NCBI GenBank assembly: GCA_963794385.1 | Contig: CAWCDT010000018.1 | Location: 55,860 to 119,859, forward strand | Length of the DNA stretch: 64,000 bases | Direction of reading: 5' to 3' | Source: Gaiellasilicea sp963794385 | Lineage (GTDB): Bacteria > Actinomycetota > Thermoleophilia > Gaiellales > Gaiellaceae | Shown here: piece by piece, positions 61,582 to 64,000 of the stretch | Layout of the letters: the number at the start of each line of letters is the position of its first letter | Numbering within the stretch: position 1 is the stretch's first letter | The notes under the pieces: model-generated | Seen by the model: the letters and a program-made list of their open reading frames with translations, nothing else | Told to the model about the DNA's origin: nothing | Databases searched by the model: none | Position numbers and translations under genes: made by a program

Positions 61582-62298
61582 TGCTCTACACGCTGCGCGA
61601 GGACTGCGCCCGCGACTTCGAAGGCACGCTGCGCGCCGTTGCCTCGCTCGGCTACGAAGGCGTCGAGCTCTTCGACCTGCACGGCCACGACCCGACCGTC
61701 GTGCGGGGCTGGCTCGACGAGCTCAGCCTCGTCGCCTGCGGCCGTCACGCCGGGCTCGACGCCGTCGAGACGGAGCTCGCGGAGCTCGCCGCGGAATGCT
61801 GCGGTGCTCGGGGTCGACCGGCTCGTGCTGGCCTGGATCGAGCCGCCGGCGTCGACCGACGCGGCGAAGCAGATGGCCGACCGGCTGACCGTCGTGGCGC
61901 GCCGCGCCACCGAGCTCGGGCTCGCGTTCGGCTTCCACAACCACGACGGCGAGGTCAGACCGCTGGACGGCGGCGGCAGCTTCCTGGACGAGCTGCTGGC
62001 ACGGGACGAGCTGTTCCTCGAGCTCGACCTCGGCTGGGCCTGGTACGCGGGCGTCGATCCGGTTGCCCTCCTCGATCGCGCCCGCGGCCGGTGCCCTCTC
62101 GTGCACGTCAAGGACTTCGCGGGCCGCGACGGACACGAGTTCCGCCCTGTCGGCGAGGGTGAGGTCGACTACGGGCGGATCATTCCGGCGGCGATCGAGG
62201 CCGGCGTCGAGTGGCTGCTCGTCGAGCAGGACGAGACGGATGGGCCTGCGCTCGAGGCCGTCGCGCGCTCGCTGGCTGCGGTGCGGGTCGCGGCATGA
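61563..62298 (+). CDS. Sugar phosphate isomerase/epimerase (one frame change)
   Basis: About 244 aa, AP-endonuclease-2-like TIM barrel. VGLMLYTLREDCARDFEGTLRAVASLGYEGVELF, FHNHDGEVRPL, LELDLGWAWYAGVDP, LVHVKDF and LLVEQDE carry the metal His, Asp and Glu ligands. Near 61800 one inserted base: ECAAVLGVDRL in the repaired frame. Likely epimerises or isomerises a sugar acid with the following Gfo enzyme. GTG 61563; ATGA into the next gene. Confidence 0.88.
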
Positions 62299-63368
62299 AG
62301 GTCGGGATCGTCGGCTGCGGCGTGATCAGCAAGCACTACGCGGAGAAGGCGACCGCCTTCGACGCGATCGAGCTCGTCGCCTGCGCGGACATCGACGCCG
62401 CGTTCGCGGAGGCGCTCGCGGCCGACCACGGGCTCGAGGCGCTCGCGGTCGACGAGCTGATCGCGGAGCCGGCGATCGAGATCGTGCTGAACCTGACGCC
62501 GCCCGCGGCGCACGTGGACGTGACGCGCGCGGCGCTCGCGGCCGGGAAGCATGTCTATACGGAGAAGCCGCTCGCGACGCAGACCGCCGACGCCGTCGAG
62601 CTCGTCGACGAGGCGGAGCGACGCGGGCTTCTGCTCGGCTGCGCGCCGGACATCTTCCTCGGCGGCGCGTACCAGGCTGCGCGGTCGGTGATCGACGAGG
62701 GCGCGATCGGCGAGCCGGTGGCCGTCAGCGCCGCGATGCTCGTCGGAGGCGCCGATGCGTGGCATCCGAGCCCGGAGCAGTTCTTCCAGGACGGAGCCGG
62801 GCCGCTCCTGGACATGGGCCCCTACTACCTGACCGCGATCGTCGCGCTGCTCGGGCCGGTCGCCGGTGTTACCGGCTTCGCCTCGACGCTGACCTCCGAG
62901 CGGTCGATCGCCGTCGGGCCGCGCGCCGGAGGACGGTTCACGCCGACGACGCCGACGCACGTGTCGACCGTCCTCCGGCTCGAGAGCGGCGCGACGGCGA
63001 ACCTGGTCGCGAGCTTCGAGGTGACCGACCGCTACGTCTGCGATCTCGAGATCCACGGACGCGAGGGGATCCTCTCCCTGCCCGATCCGAACGCCTTCGA
63101 GGGGCCGCTGCGGCTCCGGAGCAACCGCGGCGAATGGGAAGAGCTGCCCTACGCGTCCCGCGGCGCCCGCGAGGCGCGAGGCCTCGGCCTGCAGGACCTG
63201 GCGGAGGCGGTCGGAGAGGGCCGCGGGCCGCGCGCGTCAGGGGTTCTCGGAGCCCATGTCGTCGACGTCGCGCGCAGCGTTCTCCAGGCTGCCGCCGACG
63301 GCCGGGCGATCGACGTGGCGACCCGCGTCGCGCGTCCCGAGCCGCTGCCCGTCCTCAGGCCCGCCTAG
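62295..63368 (+). CDS. Gfo/Idh/MocA-family NAD(P)-dependent oxidoreductase
   Basis: A 357-aa dehydrogenase. Rossmann VGIVGCGVISKHYAEKA, EKPLAT motif (VYTEKPLATQTADAVELV) with catalytic Lys, and the C-terminal beta-sheet domain (GPLLDMGPYYLTAIVALLGP). Oxidises sugars or inositol-like substrates. Ends the operon; its TAG is 1 bp from the convergent hydrolase stop. Confidence 0.92.
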   Translation: MKVGIVGCGVISKHYAEKATAFDAIELVACADIDAAFAEALAADHGLEALAVDELIAEPAIEIVLNLTPPAAHVDVTRAALAAGKHVYTEKPLATQTADAVELVDEAERRGLLLGCAPDIFLGGAYQAARSVIDEGAIGEPVAVSAAMLVGGADAWHPSPEQFFQDGAGPLLDMGPYYLTAIVALLGPVAGVTGFASTLTSERSIAVGPRAGGRFTPTTPTHVSTVLRLESGATANLVASFEVTDRYVCDLEIHGREGILSLPDPNAFEGPLRLRSNRGEWEELPYASRGAREARGLGLQDLAEAVGEGRGPRASGVLGAHVVDVARSVLQAAADGRAIDVATRVARPEPLPVLRPA

Positions 63369-63369
63369 C

Positions 63370-64000
63370 TCAGCCGGGCATCTCGAACGCCGGCTGCTCG
63401 ATCTGCCGCACACAGGAGGTGTCGAGGCCCCGCTCGGTTCCGCCGGCGACGAACCGTGCCGCGACGAGCGCGACGCAGCCCTCGGTGAGGACACCGTGCG
63501 TCGCCCCCGGGACGATCACCAGGCGACCGTTCGGGAAGAGCGTCTTCCAGCCGCGCATGTTCGCCGGGGGATCCTGCGGGTCCGCGCTCCCCGCGAGGAT
63601 GAGCACGGGCACGTCCGTGGGCGCGACTCGGTCCGCGTCGGCCGAGACGACGCCCTTCGGCACGAACCGACAGGCCTCGTCGAACAGCCGCGCGCGCGAC
63701 TCGGCCACCTCGGCCAGGTAGCTGCCGGTGCTCGACTGGGCCACCCTGACCGGGTCGAAACGGGCCCATGACTCGCTGCAGAGGATCTCGAACGACATCG
63801 CGAGCCGAGCACGGGCGTCGAGGCCGGGGCCCACGCGGCCGACGTACTCCTGCGCGAGGGGGACGTAGTCGCCTCGGAACGCCCGTGGACGACGTCCGGG
63901 AGCAGCGGCACGCCGTCCTTCTCGAGCGAAGGGCATGAACGGTGCTGCGACTGCGTCGGCATCGACCGTGACGGCCTGACCGAAGGGCTCGACACGCCTG
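63370..64000 (-). CDS. Alpha/beta hydrolase with TAP-like C-terminal domain, partial
   Basis: The last part of a hydrolase whose N-terminus lies beyond the right edge. The C-terminal motif VLILAGSADPQDPPANMRGWKTLFPNGRLVIVPGATHGV holds the catalytic Asp and His; CSESWARFDP precedes. Frame changes between about 63890 and 63930 move the reading frame out and back (EPFGQAVTVDADAVAAPFM, then LEKDGVPLLPDVVH, then FRGDYVPLAQEYVGR). Tripeptidyl-aminopeptidase-like; exported form not testable. Confidence 0.7.
   Translation of the reverse strand, partial: RRVEPFGQAVTVDADAVAAPFMPFAREGRRAAAPGRRPRAFRGDYVPLAQEYVGRVGPGLDARARLAMSFEILCSESWARFDPVRVAQSSTGSYLAEVAESRARLFDEACRFVPKGVVSADADRVAPTDVPVLILAGSADPQDPPANMRGWKTLFPNGRLVIVPGATHGVLTEGCVALVAARFVAGGTERGLDTSCVRQIEQPAFEMPG

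Noticed and set aside
1..64000. tRNA or rRNA genes
   Set aside because: No convincing T-arm GGTTCGANTCC with paired acceptor stem, and no rRNA sequence recognised.
1..64000. CRISPR array or defence island
   Set aside because: No regularly spaced short repeats, no cas, restriction or toxin-antitoxin genes seen.

Overview
The window is very GC-rich (roughly 70 %), and nearly every codon ends in G or C. It carries actinobacterial features: GTG starts, GTGA/ATGA/TGATG stop-start overlaps, a LexA box of the CGAAC-N4-GTTCG type, a WYL regulator, an ECF42-type sigma factor with a DGPF partner, and a DevS/DosT-like GAF kinase. The gene style suggests a heterotrophic soil or sediment actinobacterium, possibly a deep-branching class such as Thermoleophilia. 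That placement is inference: there is no rRNA or tRNA here. No transposase, prophage or CRISPR array was seen. 

Layout. 1-1.4 kb: secreted M28 peptidase broken by many frame changes. 1.5-6.2 kb: asparaginase II, primary sigma factor, zinc ribbon, aquaporin, PRC-barrel and small membrane proteins. 6.2-11.4 kb: GNAT/acyl-CoA ligase fusion, then a NirK-like copper protein, DsbA-like and VKOR operon. 11.3-13.6 kb: two-component system running head-on into that operon. 13.6-17.4 kb: cupin, phosphoketolase and a compact acetate kinase (a bypass giving acetyl-P, acetate and ATP). 17.5-21.5 kb: WYL regulator with two unknown genes, an ArsR/AHSA1 pair, and two secreted unknowns. 21.5-27.5 kb: an operon of a selenium-binding-protein homologue, a 43-aa membrane peptide, a TetR regulator and three tandem paralogous alpha/beta hydrolases, the third fused to a glycosyltransferase. 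27.7-29.4 kb: three exported or membrane unknowns. 29.5-43.5 kb: a LacI-controlled sugar ABC system with two ADP-ribosylglycohydrolase homologues, a glycosidase-like/SUMF1 fusion, a CaiB-type CoA-transferase, a CitE-type lyase and an esterase/beta-propeller. 43.6-54.3 kb: amidase, CHRD protein, peroxiredoxin, hydrolase, LexA-controlled dinB, ECF42/DGPF pair, aldo-keto reductase with XRE regulator, and a LacI regulator. 54.5-63.4 kb: a Dpp-type ABC transporter fused into a beta-glucoside operon (GH1, sugar isomerase, Gfo/Idh/MocA). The right edge cuts a further hydrolase. 

Three things stand out. (1) Three intergenic elements of 163-167 bp, each one giant imperfect palindrome, start at or overlap stop codons (17387-17549, 29396-29562, 47943-48108). 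Their arms differ in sequence, but they share a centre: CTCGG, a perfect 8-9 bp stem, a 5-nt loop ending CCA, then TGCG. They look like an uncatalogued structured repeat family. (2) At least six genes have a -10 hexamer 6-9 nt before the start codon, so leaderless transcription seems common. (3) About a dozen genes contain single-base frame changes, mostly of +1 sense. In the dinB/sigma pair the repaired frames meet at one shared CTAG, which points to sequence or assembly indels rather than gene decay.
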